Of a DNA stretch of 64,000 nucleotides, positions 35,801-48,975 are shown in pieces. Source of the DNA: Plantago major (taxonomy: Eukaryota > Streptophyta > Magnoliopsida > Lamiales > Plantaginaceae). A program made the position numbers and the translations under genes. Below the pieces are notes generated by a model, which was not told where the DNA came from, made no database searches, and saw nothing but the letters and a program-made list of their open reading frames with translations. Location: assembly GCA_026545765.1 (NCBI GenBank), contig JAIFAC010000188.1, positions 62,001-126,000 on the forward strand, given 5' to 3'. Within the stretch, counting starts at the first letter, position 1. Each line of letters begins with the position of its first letter.

Positions 35801-38800
35801 ACAAGCTTATAGAAACAATTTAGACCTAATTAGAAAATATACCTCTAATACCTCCTCTTTGGCGAAAATGCTAGGAAATAATAAATAGTAAAGAGACAAG
35901 AAAGGCATATTAAAGAATTAAAGATCAGAAGATGATCCAGTACAAAGAATAAGTCACCAATAGTTCATAGCACTTGTTTATACTTCTATATATACTTCAT
36001 ATATAGCTAGTTAATATATAATATACATATAATTCATCATGTATCCATCTCATTCATTAGAAGATTAGAGACATTACCTTTCTTTCTATATTTTACTAGA
36101 AATTTATTCTAATTGTAGATAGGTGATTTGGATAGAATAGAATGAGTGCTTCCTGGCTTCTATTTACATTCTAGTCGATTCCTTAGGATGATGAAAAAAT
36201 AAGGTATGTAAGTCCACTCTCTTCTTACCAGATATGTATTTTTTTTTTGTTATTTTAGTTCTAGTTGTTTTCTAAAAGGAATTATAGAGCATAACAAAGG
36301 AACTTTCCAAATTGTTGTTAATAGTGCCTTTAAGTTTGCATCTGACATTGTATATATTTTAGGTGCAACGCCATAAAAAACTTGTCGCCTTTATTTCATT
36401 CAAACAAGGAGAATATCCATTTCTATGTTGGTAGATATAGCAAAAAATAATGTTGAACTCTGTCTTACAGCGCAAACTAATTTTGTCTTAGAATCTTTTC
36501 TTTCTAATCTAATTAAGTGTGATCCTAAGTCCATATCGAACGAGCCAAAGAAGATATATGACCTTTCGAAGTTCTCTATATAGGATTCATTTTATTTTGT
36601 AGTCATTCTTCTTTCTTTAGATTCATCATTAGTCGTATTGCGTCGTGGCGTGGCATAGGGCGGATAGTTTTTCTTTCATACAAAGACCCTTTCTTGGATA
36701 GCACAGATATTCTTGTCATGTAAGATCGGATTTTACTTAGATGATAGAGTTATGAACCAAGTAAAGAATTTACGCAAATATAGATTAGATTGTGGATATT
36801 CCAAATCTATTCTAAGCCTGATTTATTTTATATTGTTGTTAACCATCAAAAAAAAGGTAAGGTCCTAAATCTCCATCTACCTACTACCTAGGCTTTTTTT
36901 AAGAAAAATGAAAATTCTGGTACTTCTATTTTTTTATACTAATAAGTTCCGCCAGTAATATAAGTTACAGGGTCTTTATTTAAATAAAGGAGGCAAGGAA
37001 GGATAAATACGAATCTTTTCTTTTACAAAAAGCATGTAGATCATCAAGGGGTGTTATATTCCAAAAGAGGTGTTTAATGAAGAAATTGGAAAACAAACGT
37101 GCCATGAGAATTTGTTGTTATCGCTTTTCAAAACTAGATATTCTAGAAGAGATAACAACACTCCTAGCTAATAAAAATAGAATATAAGGAGAAGATCCAA
37201 TTATTTATTATTCGTGAAAGAGAATGAAGATTTTGGTGTTCTTTATGTATACTGGCAACTGTTAGACTTTAAAGAAAGATATTTTTAATAATATATTTTT
37301 TATTTATATAGAGTTTAGTCCGCTACAAGAATACAATGGTTTCCCGAGACGGTTAGGTATTCCAATCCAATGTACTGCAGTTTACCCTTTTTATCTACCT
37401 ATTTTGTATAAGGAACCGGGCACGAGAATATAGGCAAGGAATAGATCTCGCTTAAGAATTCCTACTACCAGGGAATCTCCAATAAAATAAAGTGTTCAGT
37501 ACTAGATAGAATTACAACAGAATTTAGTAATTTTTTTATACATTTTTGAAAGGAAAGGAGGAGATTCTACACAGGGAAGAGAAGATAATCGGATTACACT
37601 TTTAAGGTAAGGCACTCCAGAAAACACAAGAAGAAATGTCTACTTTAAATTAAACCATCTGTCTCTATTTATGTATAAAATAGAAAAGTTATGTAAGTAT
37701 ATTATATCCTATCCAACCAAGCAACTCGGGATCTTTCGCGGGACAACGTCTATTATATATAGAAAAGTCACCCATTTTACATTTCATTCATATACGTTAT
37801 GCATTCATTCCATGTTTCTTCCTTTGCGGTTATACTTGTGTTGTTTAAATACCTTTTTCACGGCGAGACTCGGACGATTCCTTTATAACTTTGAGATACT
37901 GGTAGAGGATTTTTCTTCTTCATTATTTGCTGTGCTATCGAATACTATTTAGTTAGTATGCCACACATCCTATACTATACTGTACTGTTTGCTTGTAACT
38001 TATAATAAAAAAAAGGAAATTAGAAATAAGGGATTTTTTATTTTAGTCAATTGCACAGTTACCAAGAGTTGTTGCCAGCAGAGAATAGTACAAAGAAGGG
38101 CCTACAAAAACTTAACACTTATTCTTAGTAATACTCGAGTCTACCTTCTCTATATTTTCTGCATATTCCATGCAAAGTTCGGATTGTTTGTTGTGTCCAG
38201 TTTCTCTTTATTTTCTCTCTATCTAACTTCCATCCTTTCTCTACCTTTTATTAGTTTTAAGAGAAGATGTTAGCCCTACTTTTTTATAGTATACCCTTAG
38301 TAAGCTATGTACTTTACAAGTATAGATTTAACTCCAATTAAGTATTTCATATACATTTTCTATTTACCAGATAGCGTATACCTTCTCTTCTATAGTACTT
38401 AACTTAAAAATCTAGCTTATTATTTATACAACACGCAAAGTACTTTACTTTACGTGACGTGGAGAAGGAGTATTGGATTCTATAAATAGAGATAGATAAT
38501 ACCTAAGTTTCTTTTAGTTTTCATGTTTGAGTCTCGCTTATTACGATCTCTGCTACACCGGTTGATTTTTTAGTTGCTCAAAGTTCTATATATATTATTA
38601 CATGGAGAAAATATAAATTTTGAAAGCGATTGATTAACGTAAGTAACAGAAAAGTTGGTTCTTGTATGACATATTGACATATAAAATATTTTAGACGTAA
38701 TTCTTGGTTGTAGATTACCTAGCATTCCAAACAAAGTTATTCGCGAGGAAAGATCTATTTGAGAACTATGAGTATTTCTTTTTTTCTATATTCGTACACT

Positions 38801-40015
38801 ATCTATCTTCATATGTCAACTTAAAGTCAAGCGTAGAATTCGTATGTATTTACATTTACTACATTATTATTTATTATAATGTTGGGGAGGTTTTTTACAA
38901 TATAAAATAGCCTATAAAACACTCCTTCCGATAGAATCTGTGCTCTAAACGTAAATTTCTTCATAGAAGGAGAAAGTATAATAATAATGATAATAAAGAA
39001 TATAATGGTTCCTTTAATCATTTCTTTATTTACCGCGTTACCACACGCAGCACAGGGAAAAAATAAAAGACCTTGCTAGATTAGATGCTGTTTACCTACA
39101 AATGTCTCTTTTTTTTTTTTGACCTTTTTCTTTCCAGCCGAAAGTACTCCGCTCTCCTTTGATCGTGACGTGACTTACTACATCTTCTCGATATCCATCC
39201 CTCTAATAGACACTTCCTAATTCCTAATAATATGTATATAATTTAGTCTCTTCCGGCTTCTCTAGTGCAGTTTTCGACATGTATTAGAATTTTAAAAAAT
39301 GAATCAGAATAGAAAATAAGAAAAGACAACATATCAAAAATATCGAAAGGTTCTAAAAGACATAGATAAATCAGACGAAGATATTAAAGCAGGCATCAGA
39401 CATACTCCCCTTTTCCTTTATTATAGCTTACTTATAGACAACTACTACATGGACTACGGTGTAGAGATTAAGTCCTTCATAGGAAATGTTAGACTTAGAA
39501 TCACTTGTAATCAGTAGTTTCAGAATGGATGAAAAAGAAGCCGAATTATACACGTCTAACAACAAAGAAGCGTCATAGCTTTCTTTTTATTAATTCCAAA
39601 TTTTATAAATATAAAAAACTGTTCCAGAAATGTCGTCATAGGATTAGAATCTCTTCTATTTGTTTGCAAAATATCCCAAAATAGGTACAGGTTTACATTA
39701 CAGAGTACACAAAAATACTTAGATTTGTACACCAAGTGCTCTTTTGTATTTATCGGTGACATTATAACAAAGTGTCGTTATCGTAACAAATGAGAACTAC
39801 CCGGTTAGATCTTTTCGAAAAATATTCATGTCATTCATTAATAAAATAATATAAAATTGCTTTGTTGGAAAAACACTTCTGGGAAAATAGACACTATTTT
39901 ATAGGAGTCTATGAAAAGAGCTAATGCCATGCTTCTCTACTTGTACGTGATGCTGTGAAATAATTATGTCTAATAAAGAATTCTAGACTATGCTTGGAAA
40001 TTAACCTATTTTTCT

Positions 40016-40037
40016 ATCTTATTTATATCTTATTTAT
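40016..40037. repeat. Perfect 11-base tandem duplication
   Basis: The unit atcttatttat is repeated twice head to tail. Confidence 0.85.
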
Positions 40038-40757
40038 ACAAAATACAATACAGTTAGCTGGGAGGAAGGGAAAGAAAGTATATGCACAAAATGAAAAACG
40101 AGTCTAATACATACCAAAAAAGGAGGTGGTTTACTTATAAATAAATCATCAAAGTGAGTGAACAGGAGAAGAGCCCGAGCAAAGAAAGAATAATGAATTT
40201 CATATTTATTATTCTAGTATTCCTAGTCCGGCGATGTCCTTATATACGTAATTTCGGAACTTCTTTCGGTTCTGTTTACATGTTTACTACAAACAAGATG
40301 GAAGGAAATAAGGGAAAAAGCTTTAAGTGCCTTTTATGATTCGCAGGCAATAACAATATAAAGCAAAGTCAAAGACTAGAAATTCCATATCTCGAAACAT
40401 TTTCATACTTCATTAAATCTATGCCTAGATAAGTTATACTCACTTAACATAAAACATAGCGTTTCAAACAAATATTTCACATCCAATCGGCTTAAGTTAA
40501 GTATTTAATCCAAGAACTCGAAAAAGGAGAACAGCCAAGTAACCGTAATTGAACTCTCCTTTCGTGCTGCAAACTATACATCTTTATTTTTTACTTCGTT
40601 AAAGGATAATAGAGAAAAGTTTTTCTCTACCCAAAATACATGTGTCGGAACAAAAAATATAGAACAAGCCCAATACTATAAAAGGGACAGTCCTCCAGAG
40701 AAATCCCGTAAAAACATTCATACATAAATTTTTTAGGTACAATTTAGAATAGAGAAA

Positions 40758-40779
40758 TTAGAAATCTATTAGAAATCTA
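40758..40779. repeat. Perfect 11-base tandem duplication
   Basis: The unit ttagaaatcta is repeated twice head to tail. Confidence 0.85.
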
Positions 40780-41515
40780 TATAATTGCATTTAACGGATA
40801 AAAATACAAATACCTGTCTACTTTAGTTATAGGCATACCTCGTTGTTTTTTTTACTTATCTCGCTTAGCTGTTAGTTTTTATTAGTCCAATACAGTTATT
40901 TTCACAAATATTACATACAGGATTTATTCATTTATTCGTGGAGGATAGACTTAGTGCCCTTGCTTACTTAGTCATACTAAGACAAAAAAGGATAAGTTCT
41001 ATAATGATGCTATGAAAGAATCGTATTTTATCCGTATGTTTCTCTACCACCTAGTGAGTAAATTTCACCATTTTACTTTATCTATTATTTATAACCCGCT
41101 AATTGACACAATTCTATTGGATTGGGGACAAAACTTCTTAAGTGTAGGTAACCCGGTGCGATAGAAGTACTCTCCAGACAGAAGCATGTTAAAAGCGTTA
41201 AGTGCATACGTCAAAACAAAAAAGACCCAGGAACAACCTAATTTGGTTAAATTTAATGGCTATTGGAAAAAGAGGGAACGTGCTTTCTTTGTAAAAACCG
41301 TTGTATGAATATAGATGTTACTCTGTGACTTCTTTCTGTGGATTCGCCATGTTTCATGTGATATGTATGTCGCATTGCCTAAGTTTTGTATTATCCTGTT
41401 ACACTACTTGTATTGTATTTCATTTGCCTGCTTGATATCCTAGAATTTCTTGTATTCCTTTTACATTTATATATAATAATTCGATACATAACATAGCCTA
41501 CCTCCTCTTTGAAAT

Positions 41516-41549
41516 AATATTATACCTTTAAGAAATATTATACCTTTAA
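41516..41549. repeat. 16-base direct repeat, 18-base period
   Basis: The unit aatattatacctttaa occurs at 41516-41531 and 41534-41549, perfectly, with a two-base spacer. Confidence 0.9.
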
Positions 41550-41812
41550 TAGGAAAATCCACTTTGAAAGAAATTACAAAAAAGTTCTTTTCTATTTATA
41601 TTCTATTTATATATATTATACTTGCACTGGGTCCAAATTAAGATTCTACTTAAGCCGATTTTATTATTTATATGTTTGGCGTTTGCTCCTGTTGTTCGTT
41701 GATTCTCTCTTTAATAATATAATATAATACGATTGAAAATTATTACACTTTTTTTTATTACTTATTTATTTCTTTATTTTTATTTAGTACTAACTTAGTA
41801 TAGCTATAATAA

Positions 41813-41860
41813 GGAGTTATCCAAAAACATAGTAGAGCCTTCAAGCCAAATAAAAAACTA
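41813..41860 (+). repeat. R2 dispersed repeat, copy 2 (left part)
   Basis: The order gagttatccaaaaa, catagtagagc, cttc and then aaaaaactac matches the left part of R2 at 32752 and 45514. The right part is not recognisable. Confidence 0.5.
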
Positions 41861-42109
41861 CAATCCTACTTTATTTACTTGCTGAGAGTTTTTCTTGTCT
41901 ATATTCGGAAAAAGTCCAGACTTGGAAACAGTATTATCACCATTTGGATTATTATTTATAATTAAGTACGCCATAACTTCCACGTCTACTATGCTATGCT
42001 GGATTATACCTAGGTAAGCAATGTACCATATTTGTCTTCTTGTATGAGTATGTATTTGTATTTTTTTTATCCTGCTGTATTGAAAACAAGAATTCTATTC
42101 TATAAAGCT

Positions 42110-42235
42110 CTACAAGACGTTCTACAAAAAACTATATAGCAGAGTCACTTCTTTGGTTGGAAAAACGTACTGGAAGTAGACGACCCCATTGGTGCAACTT
42201 TCATTTATAGCTCGTTATAAAAATAAAATCACTAC
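42110..42235 (+). repeat. R2 dispersed repeat, copy 3
   Basis: It shares atatagcagagt (42134) and tatagctcgttataaaaata (42206) with 45531 and 45608. The two anchors are 72 bases apart here and 77 at 45.5 kb. Equal order and near-equal spacing make the pairing convincing despite a diverged middle. A possible further fragment follows at 42484-42530. Confidence 0.6.
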
Positions 42236-42253
42236 CAAGAGAAAAGCCGAAAT

Positions 42254-42439
42254 TTAGGAAATAAATACATAGATGATCTTCTATATCTTTGATTTATTTT
42301 AAAACCCGTGCAGTAGTATAGTATTTTAACGTTACGAAACATTTTTTTAGAAGTAGGATCTGGCGAGAAAGATATAAAGAAGAAATGGAAGTATTTGGTT
42401 GTCTTTGTCGTAAGTACTATGATGGGTATTGGAGCTTAA
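42254..42439 (+). pseudogene. Short coding-like tract with a YIDD string, interrupted
   Basis: One frame reads KYIDDLLYL at 42263-42289. It is then broken by TGA (42290-42292) and TAG (42314-42316). It continues open for 40 codons to TAA 42437-42439, including LEVGSGEKDIKKKWKYLVVF. YIDD is the form of the catalytic motif in many reverse transcriptases, but no other RT motif is visible on either side. Its use of G in first codon positions looks coding-like. A dead retroelement piece is possible; chance is about as likely. Confidence 0.2.
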
Positions 42440-42544
42440 TAGCAGAATTTAGACTCTCTACTTACTTTTAATTGTTTCTATAAAAAGTTCTATCCAAAAA
42501 GAAAAAGAAGAGCCCCAAAAATATACAAATCCACAAGAATCACC

Positions 42545-42567
42545 TATATATATATATATATATATAT
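42545..42567. repeat. TA microsatellite
   Basis: A perfect 23-base TA run overlaps the C-terminal end of a complement chance frame (42544-42795). Confidence 0.9.
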
Positions 42568-44258
42568 CGATTCTAGCTGAAAATAACTTGTTGGGAACTG
42601 GTGCGACTGGTACAACACGCCCAAGTAAGTAAAAGGGTAGGCTTGGATTCTATAGAAGAAGAACGAAAGAAGTAGACACACATATTTGTAATTTGTAATG
42701 TTGAAACTCAAATAAATAAAAAGTGTTATCCACTGTCGATTAGATTCGTTATATACAACTAAAAAAGGAGAATAAAAAGGAAAAGAAATAGACATCCACT
42801 GGTGTTACTTTTACTGTTACATACAGGTATAAATTACCGCTCATGCTTCTGTGCTTCTTTAATCCTATTTGACTACAAATTAACCGCTCAATTCACTCCT
42901 CTAACGGCTTTGGTAAGGGACAGAAGTCTTGCATTCCTTGTGTTTATATTATAAAGATCTTTATTCTATATTAATTTATTAAGAAAGAACATTAAGAGGA
43001 AGAAGTAGATTATTAGACTCCAAAAAGGGTTTCTAAAATCAAAAACTACTGCAGCTGTCGATTCAAAGGAAAGTGCATAAATTGATTTTCTATTTGATTT
43101 GTAGTTGGTCCTATATGTACCCTATAAAGGGCGTGTTTAAGGCCATGTATGTTTAGAAAATTTTATTTTAGTGAGATACATACCGACTCGACTTCCACCC
43201 TTCGCCCCTAGTTTGACTTGTTATAAGAGAACACTACCTCATAGTAGACTAGAAAGAAGAAAAGAAATCCAAAAGAACTACCTTCACCTGTTATAGTTCG
43301 AAATAAATAGTTTGGGAAGAATCAGCAGAAAGCGTAAATTTTTAGTATTTCTATTCATATGTTAGGTATTTACTCACTTCTTTGTAACTCACATCTTTGT
43401 TTATGAAATCATTATGACCCATATCCACCTAGTTACCATAGCATACCCTATCCTGTTAGTCTAGACAAATTCTCATTCCTCTTTTTCCATATACGAGCAG
43501 GCCTGCAATGTACCCTAGCTGCCTCTCGAGGAGTTTACATAATTGAGTTTAATAGTTATCTCTCTCTTTAGAAGTAGTTAGTTATCATAAAAACACAATA
43601 GAGAATTCCCGGAAGATTGGACTGGACTACCTGGCTGACACCATAAATTGCATTTCTAGCTCGTTATCTCATTCATTAGGACCTACTAACATTATTTTTC
43701 CTTGTTGACCTTCTATTCTGCTGCTAAATTAGGATATCCTATTTCTTTTCTACAGAATGTTATATGTATTATATTATATGTAGAGACATTTTGGCTGTTT
43801 TTTTTAATGACTTATAGCATTTATCCCTAGCTCATAGGACATGTGACAGAAGAATTTGTTTTGTTTTCTTCCTTTAGTACTTATTTCTATACCTTGGCCT
43901 GTACAATACGATGCCCTGTATTGGTACACTGCAGTAGCGTAAATTTCATTTATACTTCGTTTACTGGAGTATCCAGTCCAGCATCATGCCTACTTCTAGA
44001 CAAAAAGGGCACACAACACAATATAGCATTCGTACTGGCATAGGTTTTTCTTCTTTATGACTAGATATTTATTATGAATTATGAATTCTGGTTAATCTTT
44101 AAGTACAAAATACAGACCTTATCTTTTATATTATATATATATCTCACTCAACTCACAAAGAACCTGGTGTAAAGAGGACTAGAAGAAAAAATACAACATT
44201 GGTTGCACATATTGATTGCCTATAAGTTCTAATTTTCGAAAACACGGATAAACAACCA

Positions 44259-44306
44259 TATTATATTTTATATATACATATATATATTATATATATATAT
44301 GTATAA
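44259..44306. repeat. Palindromic TA-rich tract
   Basis: TA runs are punctuated by tatacata on the left and tatgtata on the right, so the tract is close to its own reverse complement and could extrude a cruciform. No gene lies within 200 bases of it. Confidence 0.75.
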
Positions 44307-44370
44307 AGTACATATAAAGATACAAATTAAAGTACGAAAGTTGGAGAAAGTAAAACAACGTTAGTTAATC

Positions 44371-44430
44371 GACTATTATCCCACTAAATAGAAACCTCCA
44401 GGAAGGAATAGTTATGATGCCAGATACTTG
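44371..44430 (+). repeat. R3 dispersed repeat, copy 1
   Basis: The order attatcccactaaatagaaa, then tcc, ggaa, gtaatag-like, then gatacttg matches 51755-51815 at roughly 70% by eye. Confidence 0.5.
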
Positions 44431-45512
44431 TTTCTTTGAGTTCTATTAATGAATGCATCAATCAATCCATTTCCGCTCTAAGTCTTTAATTCCCAGCCTC
44501 GTTTTCTCTTGCTTTGCTTACTCGTTATAGCTATATCCCACATCCACAATCTATACCAAATCTTTTTTATTAGTTAGAGTTAAAATGAATACTTATCCTT
44601 GCAAAGCAAAGGAAGAAGTGTATGTAGTTAAAAAAACGTTTATTCGTTTCCTAAAATAGATTCTACCTACTAAATAAAGAGAGTTAATATTCTACTAAAA
44701 AAGACTAGAAACCGTAGATACAAATTCTGTTTGTTTAACTATTTTAACAATATCGGTTATTGACAGGATTCCCTGGTTGAAACAGAAATTAGAGATCTTC
44801 ATATGGAAGAAAACCTTGAATGAATTCTGCTATAACACACACACGGAGAAAGATACTTTTATTATTTTATTAATTATACATAAATAAAAGCGTAGGAAGA
44901 AATATGAATTTTCTCCAAAACAAAATTGGGCAAGTCTAGGACAATGGAAGCCAACGCATAGTGAAGTCACTTAACTAATTAATAAGCCCAAGAAACTTTC
45001 TTCTATATTTGCTTTAACAAGGCGGAACCTAATATCCTACACAAATTCACTCTAAGTGAAGTGGTGAGTGATACTTAAGTACAACAACCGAGTTAACGCT
45101 CTATGCACAAATCAAAATGTTTTCCTTTCCTTCTTTTATTTCTATTCTCCAAAAATGAATATTCGTTCTCACAGAAATCCGTCTTTATTATTATCTCTTT
45201 CTAATAATTTCTATCTTTACGGGGTAAGGTTAGAGCTAATGATTTCTTCCTTTCTATTTAGTTAGAAGAGTAGTGCTTCAATGTTAGAATCTCAAACAAA
45301 GACTTCTTAATTACTTGCGATTGATAGTTACAAGTTACAGGCGAGAAAATAATTGAAAAATGGACTCTGCAGCTAAAGAACTCAAAAGGATTAGAAAAAC
45401 TTACCTACAGTTAAGTTAGTTTTTGTGTTGTTAACTGTTTCCAATCCATTCTACATAGAATTTTCCCTTTTATTTTTCATATGATCTTGTCGTCCCTTGG
45501 GTTTCTAGTTTA

Positions 45513-45635
45513 TGAGCAGCTATCCAAAAAATATAGCAGAGTTTCTTCGAAAAAAAATATACAAGTGCGGGTGCTGCTGGTGGAACAAGATATTATTATC
45601 CCTCGTCTATAGTTCGTTGTAAAAATAGGAAATCC
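45513..45635 (+). repeat. R2 dispersed repeat, most complete copy
   Basis: This copy contains both halves of R2. The left half, gcagctatccaaaaaatata through ggtgctgctgg, matches 32752-32820. The right half, tatagttcgttgtaaaaata, matches 42206-42225. It therefore links the partial copies into one element of at least 120 bases. I see no inverted terminal repeats, target-site duplication or A/B box promoter. Confidence 0.6.
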
Positions 45636-48600
45636 ATAGATTAAAACTACCCTGCACTAATATAGAATTTGACGTTGTGACTACGACAATTATAGGACGA
45701 CTTGTCTCTACTTTACTTTGTTGTTATTTTCTCTTATCCTTCTGCTAGACATTTACTCCTTCCCGTTTGCGCAATCCACATTCTTTTGTTTGTTCTTTAT
45801 TCATAATTTATTAGAAGCAAGTTTTCATCATTTGATAGTAGAGTTTTTTTTTGAGCCCAAAGAAAAATAAAACTCTGAGGATCTTGGCCCAGTTGCAAGA
45901 GAAATGAAAATTCATTTATACTACCCTTGGGGATAATATCCTTTTTAGTTATTGTGCAAGGAACAAAAAATATAAGGCAAAGTCAAAGGACAACATTAGT
46001 ATAAATAGATCTTTAACGGTAGCATAGAAAAAGTATAGGGCAAAAAAAAGGAGCCAGAATTAGAATATAAAGAGATGCAGTGCAGTAAAACAATAATACA
46101 GCAAGGACTGCGCATACATATTTATAAGGTTTATGTATGTTCGTCCGTTACTAAATACATAGGCTTAGATTAAATAGAAGAAATGCGGAATTAAGTAATG
46201 AGATAAGTAAATTAAGGTATAGTATCGTTGTTCAGGCCCTATAGTATAAGATAAAAAATATAAAAAATAGGTTTATTCTTAGCTTCTGCGTCTTCCTCAT
46301 TTATATGATATGGGTAGGTAAAATTAGTAAGAGGCATGATGTCTTGGTATCTTTGTTGTCTTCTATTTTCATTCATAACGGTAAGTACATGTTCGTATAC
46401 TTTTAAGAATTTCTACGGGTATATCTCACTCATATAATATTGTAGTAGCCTCCGTAAATATCGATTTCTGGAAACAAATACTCTTCTTGGAATTCATCAT
46501 AATAAAGTATCCAAAATCTAAGTAAGTGCATACATATACATAAGAAAGGATCCTAGTTACCTAGAAAGACATAACTCTAACCTTCCTTGAATTGTAATTA
46601 AAAAGCAAACAAAGGTCGTAGTAGGATTATAGTATATAGGTAGATCATAATATTAATATATAGATAAGATAGTTGTTAGTAATTTTAAATTTCTATTTAT
46701 TTTAGAGATACTTAGTAAAGTAAAGAGCACCAAGATAGCCGCTTTTTAAACACATCAGACCAAACCGCATGAAGCTATGGCACAAATATGACAAAAAGAA
46801 AAAGACCCCCGAATGAGGTTGGCTATCCTCAACTAAAACACGAAGTAGTAATCTATCTTCATTTTTTATTTTAGATATTGCTTAAATTCGACCCTCTCTT
46901 TTATTTCTAATTGCTATGATATTTAATTTATTTATTTGGCTAATAAAGCGTGCTCCGTGGGTTTATATTGTGAGTTCCCCATGTCTGTTATGAATCCTAT
47001 TCCTTACCAACTTTGTAAGGAGGTGACCTAAGCTGAAATGTGGAGTGAGTAGTCAGTCCCAAAATATTTATTTAGTATACCACCTAGACGGGCAAAAGTT
47101 CTGTTTAATTTGTTTAGTTCGTGGTGAATATATGAAAGGGGAAAAGTACATGCATATATTTATTTTTACATATCCTTTTATTTTAGAATAAAATTAGAAG
47201 AGTAAACCCGACCGAGGATTGTTAAAGACTAGTACAGAGGATGGAAATGCATACCGCTCTATTATTTATTAAATCTGTAAAAAAAAGTACAAGCAAGACC
47301 AAAATATTACAGCAACGCGTCTTCTCCATTGTACCTCTTTCGCGTAACACTTATTCCTTTTGACAACCCCAACAAACTAATAAAAAATAGTAGGGATTTC
47401 CTTTCTTTGTAGACAAATAAAGATTGTTTAGAATGAATATCAATATGAATAGAATATAAAGACATGGTTTTTAATCAAAGCAGATAGTCAAAAATCAGTA
47501 AGTAGTATTTATCAAGTTAAGGAGGAAGAAGAGCACAGAGGCATATGCAAGTATAATTTTTATTAGGAGCAATCCAAAAATCATACCCTTTTTATTTAAT
47601 TTGCCCGTATAAATTTCGCCTAGTCTAATAATATATCTGTCTAATATATCTATACTATCTATCCAATATATAATAACTAGTATAAACTATATAAATAAAA
47701 TAGAAATATATAAGAGGTAATAATAATTTCTAACTATAAAGACCAATGCTCTATTGCGTGTACAGTGTTTCGTTGGTTCAGGGCATATAATATTATTTAT
47801 TATTAGTTTAGAAATAAGAGTAGACTTCTTCTTGTTGTATTTCCAGCTCTCTTTTTTCTCTTTTTAGAACCGCTTTGTTATCTCTTTAGCTATTTGTGCA
47901 GCACATATTAAGAAGGGCACTACTCGAGTCGATGAATATATCTTAATGCATATTAAATCTATTTTATTAGATATTCTTTCTTGAACACTTGAATAACAGA
48001 GAATAAACCTTATTTATACCTTATGCCTTATATTTATATTTATTCTTATATTTTTTTTATTATTGGAGTAGTTTGGATCTTTTAACCGACGTGTCTTGTT
48101 TTTATCTTCTCATAATAAATAAAGTAAGTAGAAATTCTCATTATACACAAATTATACAAACTGGTACTGCATGTGTTTTTTATAGAATAATATTGAATAT
48201 ATAGAATAATATCCACCCCAGTAAAGAAAAAATTCGAAGACTTGTTGAAAAAGGATTCCATCAAGCTAAATGAGAAGCTACTACCACTGCCGAAAGGTCG
48301 GAAAGGTACAAAAGACGTCCTGTATTATTATATTAGTATTATTTTTAGAAAAGGTAATCGTAGGCAATTGCTTATTATCTATCATACTAAATAAAAATCT
48401 CTGTAAAGATTGGTCTATAAGATAGAGTGTGCATGTCTTTCTCTATTACTAGAACCGAGTATTCCATAGAAAAGAAAAAGGAAAGAGTTATACAATTTAT
48501 TTAATATTTTAATAGCAACTCTATATTTAGTTTTATTGTTAGTTATATTAGCATAGCCAGGCAGAACAGAAAAAAATTTTTGGTAGTTGTTGGTAGAGTC

Positions 48601-48922
48601 CAACTAAAATATCCGCTTACATCTTTTGCCAATGAAATTTGTTAATTACAAGGATTAAGGAAAAATCAAAAAATATACTATAATGCATGGTAGAAAATCT
48701 AGTCTTTATTATATATACACGTTGATATACGAGTAAATTCCTGAAATACTTCTGCTAAATAAAGTAAAATTCAAAAAGAAACCACGTATGTTAAGAAATT
48801 ATATTCATAGAATACTCATATTTTATAATCTATATAAGTATAAGTCAACAAAGAATATTCCTTTTCTTTTTTATTATCACAAACAAGGCTTTTATTTGTT
48901 TCGAAGTTACAACCAATATGGT

Positions 48923-48975
48923 GGTGGATAATAACTCTGTAGTAGTTCACATCATGTCACGAAGACGTAGATAAT
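48923..48975 (+). repeat. R4 dispersed repeat, copy 1
   Basis: It aligns with 52621-52670 through gataataactc, then tagtagttc, then acgaagac and gtag. Confidence 0.4.

Larger units (their letters stand above)
33000..41800. other. Gene-free background DNA
   Basis: No intact gene is visible. The frames 33372-33638, 37671-37952 and 37989-38273 (88-94 codons) are the longest but are within chance expectation and rich in Phe, Ile, Tyr and Leu. The part 34740-36060 is somewhat TpA-rich, like a weak version of the three blocks. Short duplications occur at 40016-40037, 40758-40779 and 41516-41549. A locally G+C-rich patch lies at about 39028-39180. Confidence 0.5.

Noticed and set aside
37671..38273. 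Two successive 93-94 codon plus-strand frames as a two-exon gene
   Set aside because: Both are Phe/Leu/Ser-rich chance-like frames with alternative starts, and I see no convincing splice pair joining them.
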